From: Comamonadaceae bacterium
GTDB taxonomy: Bacteria; Pseudomonadota; Gammaproteobacteria; Burkholderiales; Burkholderiaceae_C
Reading direction: 5' to 3'
NCBI GenBank assembly: GCA_021299555.1
Contig: JAJTGH010000050.1
Coordinates: forward strand, 1 to 39,619
Length of the DNA stretch: 39,619 nt
This document shows positions 28,212-37,084 of the stretch, in pieces; position 1 is the stretch's first letter; every line of letters begins with the position of its first letter. The translations under genes and the position numbers were made by a program. The notes under the pieces are model-generated. The model had not been told where the DNA came from, made no database searches, and worked only from the letters and a program-made list of their open reading frames with translations.

Positions 28212-29179
28212 ATTTCTCAGCTTCCAAGCCGGTGCGCCAAGTTCTTTTGGCTGAACCCCGTGGTTTTTGTGCCGGTGTCGACCGTGCGATCGACATTGTG
28301 GAGCGTGCTTTGATCAAGTTTGGCGCGCCCATTTATGTGCGCCATGAGATCGTGCACAACACCCACGTTGTCGAAAATCTCAAGTCGCGTGGCGCCATCT
28401 TCATTGAAGAGCTTGACGATGTTCCGGCCGGGGCCACCTTGGTCTTCAGTGCGCATGGCGTGAGCAAGGCGGTGCAAGAGGAAGCCCAGGCGCGCGGCTT
28501 TCGCATTTTTGACGCAACCTGCCCCTTGGTGACCAAGGTGCACGTGGAAGTGGCCAAGCTTCACCGCGAAGGCTATGAGTTCATCATGATCGGCCACAAG
28601 GGCCACCCTGAGGTTGAAGGCACCATGGGCCAGCTGTCTGACGGCATCTACCTGGTTGAAGACGTGCACGACGTGGCCAAGGTGCAGCCGCGCCAGACCG
28701 ATCGTCTGGCCGTGGTCACACAGACCACGCTCAGTGTGGACGATGCCGCTGAGATCACCGCCGCCGTGCAGGCACGATTTCCCCAGGTGCGCCGGCCCAA
28801 GCACCAAGACATCTGCTACGCCACGCAGAACCGGCAAGACGCGGTCAAGCTGCTCAGCCCGCAGGTTGATATTTTGATCGTGGTGGGCAGTCCCACCAGC
28901 TCCAACAGCAACCGTCTGGCCGAGCTGTCCAATCGCCTGGGCACCGAAGCCCACATGGTCGACAGCCCGGCCGACGTCAAGTCGTCCTGGTTCGAAGGCA
29001 AGCTGCGCGTGGGCCTGACGGCGGGCGCCTCGGCCCCCGAGGTGCTGGTGCAGGCGGTGATCCAGCGCATCCGCGCCCTGGGTGCCATTTCCGTTCAAAA
29101 AATGGACGGTATCACCGAGACGCTCAAATTTCCGTTGCCCAAAGGCCTCAAGCTTGACGAGCCGGCGTCTCCGCTCTGA
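28208..29179 (+). CDS. ispH: 4-hydroxy-3-methylbut-2-enyl diphosphate reductase
   Basis: Last enzyme of the MEP isoprenoid pathway, making IPP and DMAPP with a [4Fe-4S] cluster. The protein is 323 aa. The three cluster cysteines appear in [24 protein letters not shown] and [13 protein letters not shown], the HEIVHN motif is intact, and [12 protein letters not shown] with [12 protein letters not shown] marks the diphosphate-binding end. It is full length and translationally coupled to fkpB. Confidence 0.97.
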   Translation: MNFSASKPVRQVLLAEPRGFCAGVDRAIDIVERALIKFGAPIYVRHEIVHNTHVVENLKSRGAIFIEELDDVPAGATLVFSAHGVSKAVQEEAQARGFRIFDATCPLVTKVHVEVAKLHREGYEFIMIGHKGHPEVEGTMGQLSDGIYLVEDVHDVAKVQPRQTDRLAVVTQTTLSVDDAAEITAAVQARFPQVRRPKHQDICYATQNRQDAVKLLSPQVDILIVVGSPTSSNSNRLAELSNRLGTEAHMVDSPADVKSSWFEGKLRVGLTAGASAPEVLVQAVIQRIRALGAISVQKMDGITETLKFPLPKGLKLDEPASPL

Positions 29180-29180
29180 T

Positions 29181-29201
29181 CTGGGCCTGGCATGGGCCCA
29201 G
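29181..29201. other. Inverted repeat between ispH and serS
   Basis: CTGGGCC and GGCCCAG flank a seven-base loop directly after the ispH stop. No T run follows, so it is a weak terminator or RNA-stability candidate rather than a clear intrinsic terminator. Confidence 0.3.
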
Positions 29202-29212
29202 AGCGTGGGTAC

Positions 29213-29218
29213 TAAAAT
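29213..29218 (+). promoter_or_regulatory. Possible -10 box of serS
   Basis: TAAAAT ends six bases before the serS ATG at 29225, which would put the transcript start at or next to the start codon. No good -35 element is visible. Confidence 0.35.
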
Positions 29219-29224
29219 CGTTCG

Positions 29225-30802
<1,578 letters not shown>

Positions 30803-30849
30803 GCCAGACGCTCAGCGCAATCGGTCAGCCCTGCGCTGCGCCTGCCCTC

Positions 30850-30858
30850 TGATAGAAT
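30850..30858 (+). promoter_or_regulatory. Extended -10 promoter of tRNA-Ser
   Basis: TGATAGAAT matches an extended -10 (TGn plus TAGAAT, five of six to TATAAT), 20 bases before the mature tRNA start. The -35 region is poor, as often accepted with an extended -10. Confidence 0.5.
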
Positions 30859-30878
30859 TTAGGACTCGAGTCGACGCA

Positions 30879-30970
<92 letters not shown>

Positions 30971-31013
30971 ATAAGACCTGCTAACTCGCTCAGTCGGGTT
31001 GTCAGGCGCTCAG

Positions 31014-31038
31014 AGCCCCGCACCACGCGGGGCTTTTT
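31014..31038 (+). terminator. Rho-independent terminator after tRNA-Ser
   Basis: AGCCCCGC and GCGGGGCT form a perfect eight-base stem with a five-base loop, followed by a T run. It ends the tRNA transcript and marks the right edge of the conserved housekeeping block. From here to 31207 no gene is seen; there is only an imperfect inverted repeat (CCTCCTG...CAGGAGG, 31111-31144). Confidence 0.88.
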
Positions 31039-31207
31039 GCTATGGGCTCCTGACTGACCCCATGGCCACCCACCCCCGAAATCCGTCTCAAACCCCGTTT
31101 CGTCTCAGAACCTCCTGACTTTCTGACCGTAGTACGGCAGGAGGGGGTTGGCGAAAAATCAGAGTTTTGGCGCCGTACCGATTAGCGTTTTGAGACTCTC
31201 AGAAGAG

Positions 31208-31543
31208 TCACATCTTCATGATTGCGCGAGCTGCTTGGATCGTTTCTCTGCATAAATTTTCTTGCTTGTCGTTCAAAAGTTGAACCGCAAGACGTCGAAT
31301 GGACCTTACTTGGTTGATTTCCTTTTCCGTGACCTTCGCGTCGGGACGCAGGTCTAATACCCGTAGCGCCCCTTTTCCGTACTGCGAGGTAATTGCCGCA
31401 TCCACCTCAGCAATTTGCCGTTCGCACAGGCTCTTGTAGACAGGAGGCTCCGGCTTCAAGTGGACCCTGTAGTAATAGTTGCCGGCCGCTAAGATTGAAA
31501 CGAATAGCGTGGCTGAAATCGAAATGGCAATTCTGGGATTCAT
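31208..31543 (-). CDS. Small membrane-anchored hypothetical protein
   Basis: 111 aa starting at ATG 31543. One N-terminal hydrophobic segment (IAISISATLFVSILAAG, residues 5-21) is an uncleaved anchor or signal; the rest is a charged, probably periplasmic domain with two Cys (CERQIAEVDAA and ENLCRETIQ). I do not recognise a family. The codon and base use is AT-richer than the housekeeping genes to the left. A degenerate copy of the ECF promoter motif ends four bases before the ATG. The stop overlaps a small GACTCT/AGAGTC hairpin. Confidence 0.6.
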   Translation of the reverse strand: MNPRIAISISATLFVSILAAGNYYYRVHLKPEPPVYKSLCERQIAEVDAAITSQYGKGALRVLDLRPDAKVTEKEINQVRSIRRLAVQLLNDKQENLCRETIQAARAIMKM

Positions 31544-31547
31544 CTGC

Positions 31548-31573
31548 TTCGCAAGAGCGCATTACTAGGTTCA
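31548..31573 (-). promoter_or_regulatory. Degenerate ECF-type promoter motif upstream of the 111-aa ORF
   Basis: On the minus strand TGAACC-N16-CGAA: the -10 and the spacing agree exactly with the three better sites nearby, and the -35 matches four of six (AACC retained). It ends four bases before the ATG, so a transcript from it would be leaderless. Weak because of the -35 mismatches. Confidence 0.35.
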
Positions 31574-31663
31574 AACGCACCTGGCTCAGCTTAGCAACCC
31601 ACTGTTGCGAAGAGTCTCATTCGATTTGCCGGAAGTCCTGTTGTGCCAATCTCTTGACAACGG

Positions 31664-32299
31664 TTACCAGCGCATCACCTTAGGCCCTAGCCACTGCCCG
31701 ACCCATCCAGTCAGTGCGATTCCGAGCGAGTACCAAACTGCCACGAAGGCAACAGACGTCTCGGGGCAGGCCAATGAATACCCCATCGCACCCACTACGC
31801 CAGCGACCAATCCAGCCGCAAAACCTGCTTGCCTCAGCCGAGTCGGCGCGAGGCTGCGCATAGCCCAAAGAATTGCAGACAGCGCGGGTAACGAGAGCAT
31901 CATCAGCATCCAAGGACAGATCCACCACGTCTGCCCCAACAAAGCGGACCATCGCTCGCCCTCCGGAGTTGCGATCAAAGTCACAGCGCCAGCGAGCAGC
32001 ATCAGTAGGAAAACACCAACGACCGCCGCACGAGCCGTGATCGTCGAAGAAACGGGGCGGGACAGTCTCGCGGCCAAGGCGCTCGCCCCAGCCAGTAGCA
32101 GCACCGCGTAGACAAACTTGATCCACGGAGCTGCCGTGTAAAAAGCCGCCGCAGGCAAAGGGCCGATCAGAACCAGGGCAAGGACGCTGCTGGCCAGAAA
32201 CCCCAGGGCAGCAGCTGCCGCCAATCGGCGTCTCACAGGAAAGTCTGGCGCCGGGCCAGCCTGCCTTGCGAGCATTTCAATCAGAGTGTCGGTTTTCAC
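31664..32299 (-). CDS. nrsF: NrsF (DUF1109) family anti-sigma factor
   Basis: Inner-membrane protein of 211 aa with about six hydrophobic segments and a short cytoplasmic N-terminus (MKTDTLIEMLARQAGPAP), the layout of DUF1109/NrsF proteins that hold an ECF sigma factor at the membrane. Two cysteines, Cys128 (WWICPW) and Cys178 (SLACPE), are placed like the pair I recall as needed for stress sensing in Caulobacter NrsF. The GTG at 32299 follows a GGAG site and overlaps the sigma stop as GTGA, so the sigma and anti-sigma factors are made together. Confidence 0.85.
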   Translation of the reverse strand: MKTDTLIEMLARQAGPAPDFPVRRRLAAAAALGFLASSVLALVLIGPLPAAAFYTAAPWIKFVYAVLLLAGASALAARLSRPVSSTITARAAVVGVFLLMLLAGAVTLIATPEGERWSALLGQTWWICPWMLMMLSLPALSAILWAMRSLAPTRLRQAGFAAGLVAGVVGAMGYSLACPETSVAFVAVWYSLGIALTGWVGQWLGPKVMRW

Positions 32300-32862
32300 G
32301 TGGGCTCCTTGCGGACGAGGGCCGCCAGACGCTTGAGGCCCCGATGAACCTGGACTTTGATCGCCGATTCCGAGACACCTGTCCGTATTGACGCCTGGGC
32401 AACACTCAAGCCTTCAAGTTTGGTCATCTCAATTGCAATGCGTTGGGCCTTTGGCAACTCTTGGAGGAGGCTGTGCAGATCAACGTTAGCCAGAGTTTCG
32501 CCTGGATCCTCGGCTGCCAGGTGTTCTTCCAACCCGTCAATCGGCTCATGCAGGGCTTCACGCCGTCCACGTCGGCGGTAAAGGTCCATCAATTTGTGGC
32601 GGGAAATGCCCAGCACCCAAGCTGACACGGGCTGTGTCGGGTCATAACTGCCACGGTGCAAATGCAGCGCTAGCAAAGTCTCCTGCACGAGGTCCTCTAC
32701 GTCGTCCGGCAGGTTCATCAGATGGCGACGAAAGTAGGAACGCAGTCGCCCCGCAATCAACCGAAGAGCTTTTTGGTACGACAACTCATCTCCTGATTGG
32801 GCGCGCAACCACAGCGGCTTCAGGCCGGACTCGAAGTCACTGTGTTGCGCGTCGTTCTTCAA
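32296..32862 (-). CDS. ECF RNA polymerase sigma factor (SigF/EcfF-like, NrsF-controlled)
   Basis: Sigma-70 family ECF protein, about 188 aa. Region 2 contains DDVEDLVQETLLALHLHRGS and SAWVLGISRHKLMDLYRR; region 4 has LPKAQRIAIEMTKLEGLSVA and a helix-turn-helix ending SAIKVQVHRGLKRLAAL. The ORF stays open to 33279, but that extension overlaps the opposite gene and looks non-coding. No ATG sits at the expected start; I place it at TTG 32862, with later TTG codons possible. A perfect GTAACC-N16-CGAA site ends at the base before this codon, so the transcript and start need mapping. Confidence 0.85.
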   Translation of the reverse strand: MKNDAQHSDFESGLKPLWLRAQSGDELSYQKALRLIAGRLRSYFRRHLMNLPDDVEDLVQETLLALHLHRGSYDPTQPVSAWVLGISRHKLMDLYRRRGRREALHEPIDGLEEHLAAEDPGETLANVDLHSLLQELPKAQRIAIEMTKLEGLSVAQASIRTGVSESAIKVQVHRGLKRLAALVRKEPT

Positions 32863-32888
32863 TTCGTCGGAGATGATGGTTTGGTTAC
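32863..32888 (-). promoter_or_regulatory. ECF sigma promoter motif GTAACC-N16-CGAA (sigma gene, autoregulation)
   Basis: On the minus strand GTAACC, exactly 16 bases, then CGAA. This is identical to the consensus I recall for Caulobacter SigF. It points into the sigma/nrsF operon, which would make the sigma factor autoregulated. Confidence 0.75.
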
Positions 32889-32942
32889 ACCCATCCAGTA
32901 CGGGCGGTATCTTTTTGCTGATCGGCTTCTGATCACCGTTAT

Positions 32943-32968
32943 GTAACCTTTGCCTTGTCCAGTGCGAA
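32943..32968 (+). promoter_or_regulatory. ECF sigma promoter motif GTAACC-N16-CGAA (DUF3047 gene)
   Basis: A second perfect copy on the plus strand, divergent from the sigma-gene site with 54 bases between the two -35 elements. A transcript start is expected at about 32974, just before ATG 32980 of the DUF3047 gene. Confidence 0.75.
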
Positions 32969-32979
32969 TTATGGAGGAC

Positions 32980-33834
32980 ATGGACATCCTCCTGGTACCA
33001 CTCGATCGCAAGCGACCCGGCTTGGGGGCGGACATACGATTTCCGCTTGCCACCCTTAAGCCGCTGCACTCTCATCTTGTCCTTCCGGTCGTGTTTTCGG
33101 CCTTGATCGCATTGGCCGCACCGGTGTGTGCGAGCGTTGGCGCTGTGCCGCTTACGGATCCGGTATGGGTTCAGTGGGTGGGGCGATTCGATCTTGGTCT
33201 GGTTCCCTGGCAGGAGGTTCGGCTGAAGTCCGGCCAACGTCCCAACAGCTTCAGATTGACCCAGTGGGAGGGTGTCCACTCGGTCGAGGTCATTTCCCAG
33301 TCCAGCATGTCGCTGCTGGCCCGCCCCATCAGCGTTGACCTCGATGCCACCCCCGTCTTGTGCTGGCGTTGGCGCGTAGGCGCCTCATTGGCTCAGGCCG
33401 ACATGACGCGTAAGGAGGGTGACGATTACGCAGGAAGGGTTTATGTGAGCTTTCGGTTGCCTGCCTCCTCCATTGGCCTTGCGTTGCGTGCCCAACTGGC
33501 GGTGGCGCGGGCCATGTGGGGGCAGGACGTCCCCGATGCTGCGATCAATTACGTCTGGGACAACCGACAACCCGTCGGCACCACCCGCCCCAACGCTTAC
33601 ACAGATCGTGCTCAGATGGTTGTCTTGCGCAGCGGCGATCAGGATGCCGGGCGATGGGTCTGGGAGCGGGTTGACGTGCGCCGTGACGTGACCCGGCTCT
33701 TTGGGGCTGGAGCGCAGCCCATTCAATTGGCGATCACCGCTGATACCGATAACACCCAGTCTGCCGCGCAGTCAGGGTTTGCAGACCTCCATTTCGTGCC
33801 TGCAGACAAACCGTGTAATCGGCAGCACGGTTAG
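32980..33834 (+). CDS. DUF3047 family exported protein
   Basis: 284 aa from ATG 32980, which follows GGAGG closely; ATG 32971 is an alternative, and the promoter motif argues for 32980 or later. A Sec signal sequence with an unusually long n-region is followed by the hydrophobic stretch LPVVFSALIALAAPVCAS. The mature domain shows the DUF3047 pattern: SSMSLLARPISVDLDATPVLCWRWRV (broken here for length), DDYAGRVYVSFRLP and INYVWDNRQPVGT. The function is unknown; it is probably a periplasmic beta-sandwich binding domain. It is transcribed divergently from the sigma factor and sits just before the radical SAM operon. Confidence 0.8.
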   Translation: MDILLVPLDRKRPGLGADIRFPLATLKPLHSHLVLPVVFSALIALAAPVCASVGAVPLTDPVWVQWVGRFDLGLVPWQEVRLKSGQRPNSFRLTQWEGVHSVEVISQSSMSLLARPISVDLDATPVLCWRWRVGASLAQADMTRKEGDDYAGRVYVSFRLPASSIGLALRAQLAVARAMWGQDVPDAAINYVWDNRQPVGTTRPNAYTDRAQMVVLRSGDQDAGRWVWERVDVRRDVTRLFGAGAQPIQLAITADTDNTQSAAQSGFADLHFVPADKPCNRQHG

Positions 33835-33852
33835 GACCCGGGAGTCGAGTTT

Positions 33853-33878
33853 GTAACTTTTCAGTCCGGCCCGACGAA
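33853..33878 (+). promoter_or_regulatory. ECF sigma promoter motif GTAACT-N16-CGAA (radical SAM operon)
   Basis: Third copy: five of six bases at -35, the same 16-base spacer and CGAA. A transcript start at about 33885 would give a normal leader of roughly 27 bases before ATG 33912. It lies in the 77-bp gap between the DUF3047 stop and the operon. Confidence 0.7.
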
Positions 33879-33911
33879 TAGCCTAGGACACCAATCCTTT
33901 GATTGAGCAGC

Positions 33912-34919
33912 ATGCGACCCACCCTACCTCTTCTCGTCAAGACTGACTTTCCTGCGTTGCAGCGCAAGGTTTTGGAAACGCTGCAGATCAACCTGGGCTA
34001 CAAGTGCAACCAGACCTGTCTGCACTGCCATGTGAACGCAGGGCCCCATCGCACCGAAATGATGGACGAAGACACGGTCAAGTTGGTGCTGGCTGTTTTG
34101 AAGACACGCCACATCAAGACGGTGGATTTAACTGGTGGGGCGCCCGAGCTTAATGTCAACTTTCGCGCGCTCGTGCAACAGGCGCGCCAAATGGGGGCGC
34201 GGGTGATCGATCGCTGCAACCTGACCATCCTCTCGGAGCCTGGGCAGGAAGGGCTGGCAGAGTTCCTGGCCGAACAGGGCGTCGAAGTAACGGCTTCTCT
34301 ACCTTGCTATTCGCCTTCGAACGTGGATCGCCAGCGCGGAGATGGGGTGTTCGAGCGCAGCATCGCGGGCCTGCAATTGCTCAATGAACTGGGCTATGGA
34401 CAACCCGGTTCTGGCTTGACGCTCAACCTCGTCTACAACCCACAGGGTCCCGTGCTGCCACCCGCACAAGGTCCCCTCGAGGCCGACTACAAGCGGGAGC
34501 TGTGGCAGCACTTCGGCATCCGCTTCAATCAGTTGTTTGCCATCACCAACATGCCGGTGCAGCGTTTTGGCAGCACCCTCGTCAGCAAGGGTAGCTTTGA
34601 GGGCTACATGCGCCTGCTCAAGGACTCCTATCGCCCTGAAAATCTTGAGACGGTGATGTGCCGAACCCTTCTGAGTGTGGATTGGCAGGGTTACCTCTAC
34701 GACTGCGACTTCAACCAGATGCTGGGCATACCGGCTACGCTGGGGCCCGCATCAAGGCCGCACCTGCGCGACCTCCTTGGTGCCGATGTGACCGGCACCC
34801 CGATCCGCGTGGCGGACCATTGCTACGGTTGCACGGCTGGACAAGGCAGCAGTTGCGGTGGCGCCCTGGAAACTGAACCCAGCGGCCAGAAGCTCGCGTG
34901 CGCCGCCGGAGAGTCATGA
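33912..34919 (+). CDS. arsS: ArsS-like radical SAM protein (TIGR04167 type, rSAM/selenodomain group)
   Basis: Radical S-adenosylmethionine enzyme, 335 aa. The [4Fe-4S] ligands are in GYKCNQTCLHCHVNAGP (CxxxCxxC) near residue 40; VDLTGGAPELN is the SAM-binding GGE-like strand. The C-terminal DUF3641-type region is Cys-rich (DCDFNQMLG, then DHCYGCTAGQGSSCGGAL). Cyanobacterial relatives make arsenosugars together with ArsM; other members co-occur with selenium genes. No arsM or arsR is visible here, so the substrate is unproven. The start is ATG 33912; its stop overlaps the next gene. Confidence 0.85.
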   Translation: MRPTLPLLVKTDFPALQRKVLETLQINLGYKCNQTCLHCHVNAGPHRTEMMDEDTVKLVLAVLKTRHIKTVDLTGGAPELNVNFRALVQQARQMGARVIDRCNLTILSEPGQEGLAEFLAEQGVEVTASLPCYSPSNVDRQRGDGVFERSIAGLQLLNELGYGQPGSGLTLNLVYNPQGPVLPPAQGPLEADYKRELWQHFGIRFNQLFAITNMPVQRFGSTLVSKGSFEGYMRLLKDSYRPENLETVMCRTLLSVDWQGYLYDCDFNQMLGIPATLGPASRPHLRDLLGADVTGTPIRVADHCYGCTAGQGSSCGGALETEPSGQKLACAAGES

Positions 34920-37084
34920 TGAGTGCGCCCCGACTTTGGGTCCGGTGGCTCTTGCTGTTGCTAGGTGGTCTGGTCCTGTGGATGGCCTACCGGCACTGGG
35001 ACCTAGGCCAGTGGCTGACCCTGGATCAGCTCAAGGCCAGCCGAGATACGCTGGCCAGCCTCTACACGAATCATCCGCTGCAGACGGCCCTTGCCTTTTT
35101 TGGGGTGTATGTTCTGGCTGCCGCGCTGTCATTTCCGGGCGCATCCATCCTCACCCTGGCTGCGGGTGCTATGTTTGGCTGGGCGCTGGGTCTTCTGCTG
35201 GTGTCGTTCGCCTCCAGCGTGGGTGCGCTGCTGGCTTTCTGGGTATCGCGTTACTTGCTGCGCGACTTCTTCCAGCAGCGCTTCGGCAAGCTGCTGCGGC
35301 CCATCAACGACGGGCTGGCCAAGGATGGCACGTTCTATCTCCTGACGCTGCGGCTGGTGCCCGTGTTTCCGTTCTGGCTGATCAACCTGCTGATGGGCCT
35401 GACCACGCTGGGGGCACGCAAGTTCTACATCGTCAGTCAGGTTGGGATGCTGGCGGGCACGGCGGTCTACGTCAACGCGGGCACCCAACTGGCGGCGATC
35501 GAATCGACGAGCGAAGTGCTGTCTCCCGGCCTGCTGGGGAGCCTGGCACTTCTGGGGGTGTTTCCGCTGCTGGCGAAGTTCGTGGTGGGCGCGCTGCAAA
35601 GGCGCAAGCTGTATGCGCGCTGGGAACGTCCCAAGCGTTTTGACCGCAACCTGGTGGTCATCGGGGCAGGCGCGGGCGGCCTGGTGTCGGCCTATATCGC
35701 CGCTGCCGTGAAGGCCAAGGTGACGCTGATTGAAGGCCACAAGATGGGCGGCGACTGCCTGAACTACGGCTGCGTGCCGAGCAAGGCCCTCATTCGCTCG
35801 GCCAAGGCGATCAAGCAACTGCGAAAGGCGCAGACCTTTGGGCTGCGGGACGCCCAGGGTACGGTGGACTTTGCCGCTGTGATGCAGCGGGTACACAGCG
35901 TGATTCGTGAGGTCGAGCCGCACGATTCGGTGGAGCGGTACACGGGGCTGGGGGTGCAGGTGCTGCAAGGACATGCGCGCATCACTTCGCCCTGGACCGT
36001 CGAGATGACGCTGGCCGATGGAGGCACCCAGACCCTGAGTACCCGCAACATCGTCATTGCCGCCGGGGCCAGCCCTTTCGTTCCGCCCATTCCTGGTTTG
36101 AAAGAGGCAGGCTTTCTGACCAGCGACACGGTATGGAACCTGACTGAACTGCCCCGCCGGCTGGTCGTGCTGGGCGGCGGCCCCATCGGCAGCGAACTGG
36201 CACAGAGCTTCGCGCGCCTGGGTAGCGAGGTGACACAGGTGGAGATGGCGCCGCGCATCATGGTGCGCGAAGACCCTGAAGTCAGCGAGTTGGTTGCAGC
36301 TTCGCTGCGCGCCGACGGGGTGAACATCCTGACCCGGCACCAGGCGGTGCGTGTGGAGATGGCCAATGGTGAAAAGCGCCTGATCGTCCAGCACGGTGGC
36401 GAGGAACTTGCCGTGCCTTTCGATGAACTGCTCTGTGCCGTAGGCCGCAGCCCGCGCGTCAGCGGTTATGGACTGGAAGAACTGGGCATTTCGCTCACGC
36501 CGCGCAAGACCATCGAGACCAACGACTACCTGCAAACGCTCTACCCCAACATCTACGCGGTGGGCGATGTGGCGGGTCCGTTCCAGTTCACCCACACGGC
36601 TGCACACCAGGCCTGGTATGCGGCGGTTAACGCCCTGTTTGGACGCTTCAAACGCTTCAAGGCCGACTACTCGGTCATCCCGTGGGCCACCTTCACCGAT
36701 CCGGAAGTGGCCCGCGTGGGCCTGTCGGAAACCGAAGCACAGGACAAAGGCATTGCCTTCGAGGTCACGAAATACGGCATCGACGACCTGGATCGTGCCA
36801 TTGCCGACGGCACCGCAGACGGTTTCGTCAAGGTTCTGACGGTGCCTGGCAAAGACAAGATTTTGGGCGTGACCATCGTCGGGGAACACGCGGGCGATCT
36901 TCTGGCTGAGTACGTGCTGGCCATGAAGCACGGCTTGGGCCTGAACAAGATCCTGGGCACCATCCACACCTACCCCACGCTCTCTGAAGCCAACAAGTAC
37001 GCAGCCGGCGAGTGGAAACGTGCACACGCGCCGCAGAGGGTCTTGGGCTGGTTGGAAAGGTTTCACGCTTGGGAGCGCGCATGA
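34916..37084 (+). CDS. VTT-domain (DedA/TVP38) and pyridine nucleotide-disulfide oxidoreductase fusion
   Basis: 722-aa two-part protein. Residues 1 to about 235 are a VTT/SNARE-associated membrane domain (LSFPGASILTLAAGAMFGWA, then LRLVPVFPFWLINLLMG). From about 240 a class I flavin disulfide reductase follows: FAD motif VIGAGAGGLVSAYIAAAV, redox pair in GGDCLNYGCVPSKAL, NAD motif VVLGGGPIGSELAQSFARLG, FAD site NIYAVGDVAGPFQFTH and the catalytic-type end HTYPTLSEANKYAAG. It lacks the N-terminal HMA and the C-terminal Cys pair of MerA, so mercury reduction is not indicated. Start-stop overlaps on both sides (ATGA). Confidence 0.9.
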   Translation: MMSAPRLWVRWLLLLLGGLVLWMAYRHWDLGQWLTLDQLKASRDTLASLYTNHPLQTALAFFGVYVLAAALSFPGASILTLAAGAMFGWALGLLLVSFASSVGALLAFWVSRYLLRDFFQQRFGKLLRPINDGLAKDGTFYLLTLRLVPVFPFWLINLLMGLTTLGARKFYIVSQVGMLAGTAVYVNAGTQLAAIESTSEVLSPGLLGSLALLGVFPLLAKFVVGALQRRKLYARWERPKRFDRNLVVIGAGAGGLVSAYIAAAVKAKVTLIEGHKMGGDCLNYGCVPSKALIRSAKAIKQLRKAQTFGLRDAQGTVDFAAVMQRVHSVIREVEPHDSVERYTGLGVQVLQGHARITSPWTVEMTLADGGTQTLSTRNIVIAAGASPFVPPIPGLKEAGFLTSDTVWNLTELPRRLVVLGGGPIGSELAQSFARLGSEVTQVEMAPRIMVREDPEVSELVAASLRADGVNILTRHQAVRVEMANGEKRLIVQHGGEELAVPFDELLCAVGRSPRVSGYGLEELGISLTPRKTIETNDYLQTLYPNIYAVGDVAGPFQFTHTAAHQAWYAAVNALFGRFKRFKADYSVIPWATFTDPEVARVGLSETEAQDKGIAFEVTKYGIDDLDRAIADGTADGFVKVLTVPGKDKILGVTIVGEHAGDLLAEYVLAMKHGLGLNKILGTIHTYPTLSEANKYAAGEWKRAHAPQRVLGWLERFHAWERA

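Noticed and set aside
31194-31209. GACTCT/AGAGTC hairpin at the stop of the 111-aa ORF
   Set aside because: Only six base pairs and no T run on either strand; too weak to call a terminator.
31662-31667. GGTTAC (minus-strand GTAACC) at the end of nrsF
   Set aside because: No TTCG lies at the required 16-base spacing, so it is not an ECF-type promoter by the same rule.
32863-33279. Long N-terminal extension of the sigma factor ORF
   Set aside because: It overlaps the divergent DUF3047 gene, has no ECF similarity, and contains the promoter motifs; treated as open frame only.
35129-37066. 645-aa minus-strand ORF opposite the VTT-oxidoreductase fusion
   Set aside because: Shadow ORF; the plus strand carries all family motifs.
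34916-37084. Mercuric reductase (merA)
   Set aside because: No HMA domain, no C-terminal cysteine pair and no other mer genes; only the general flavin disulfide reductase fold is supported.
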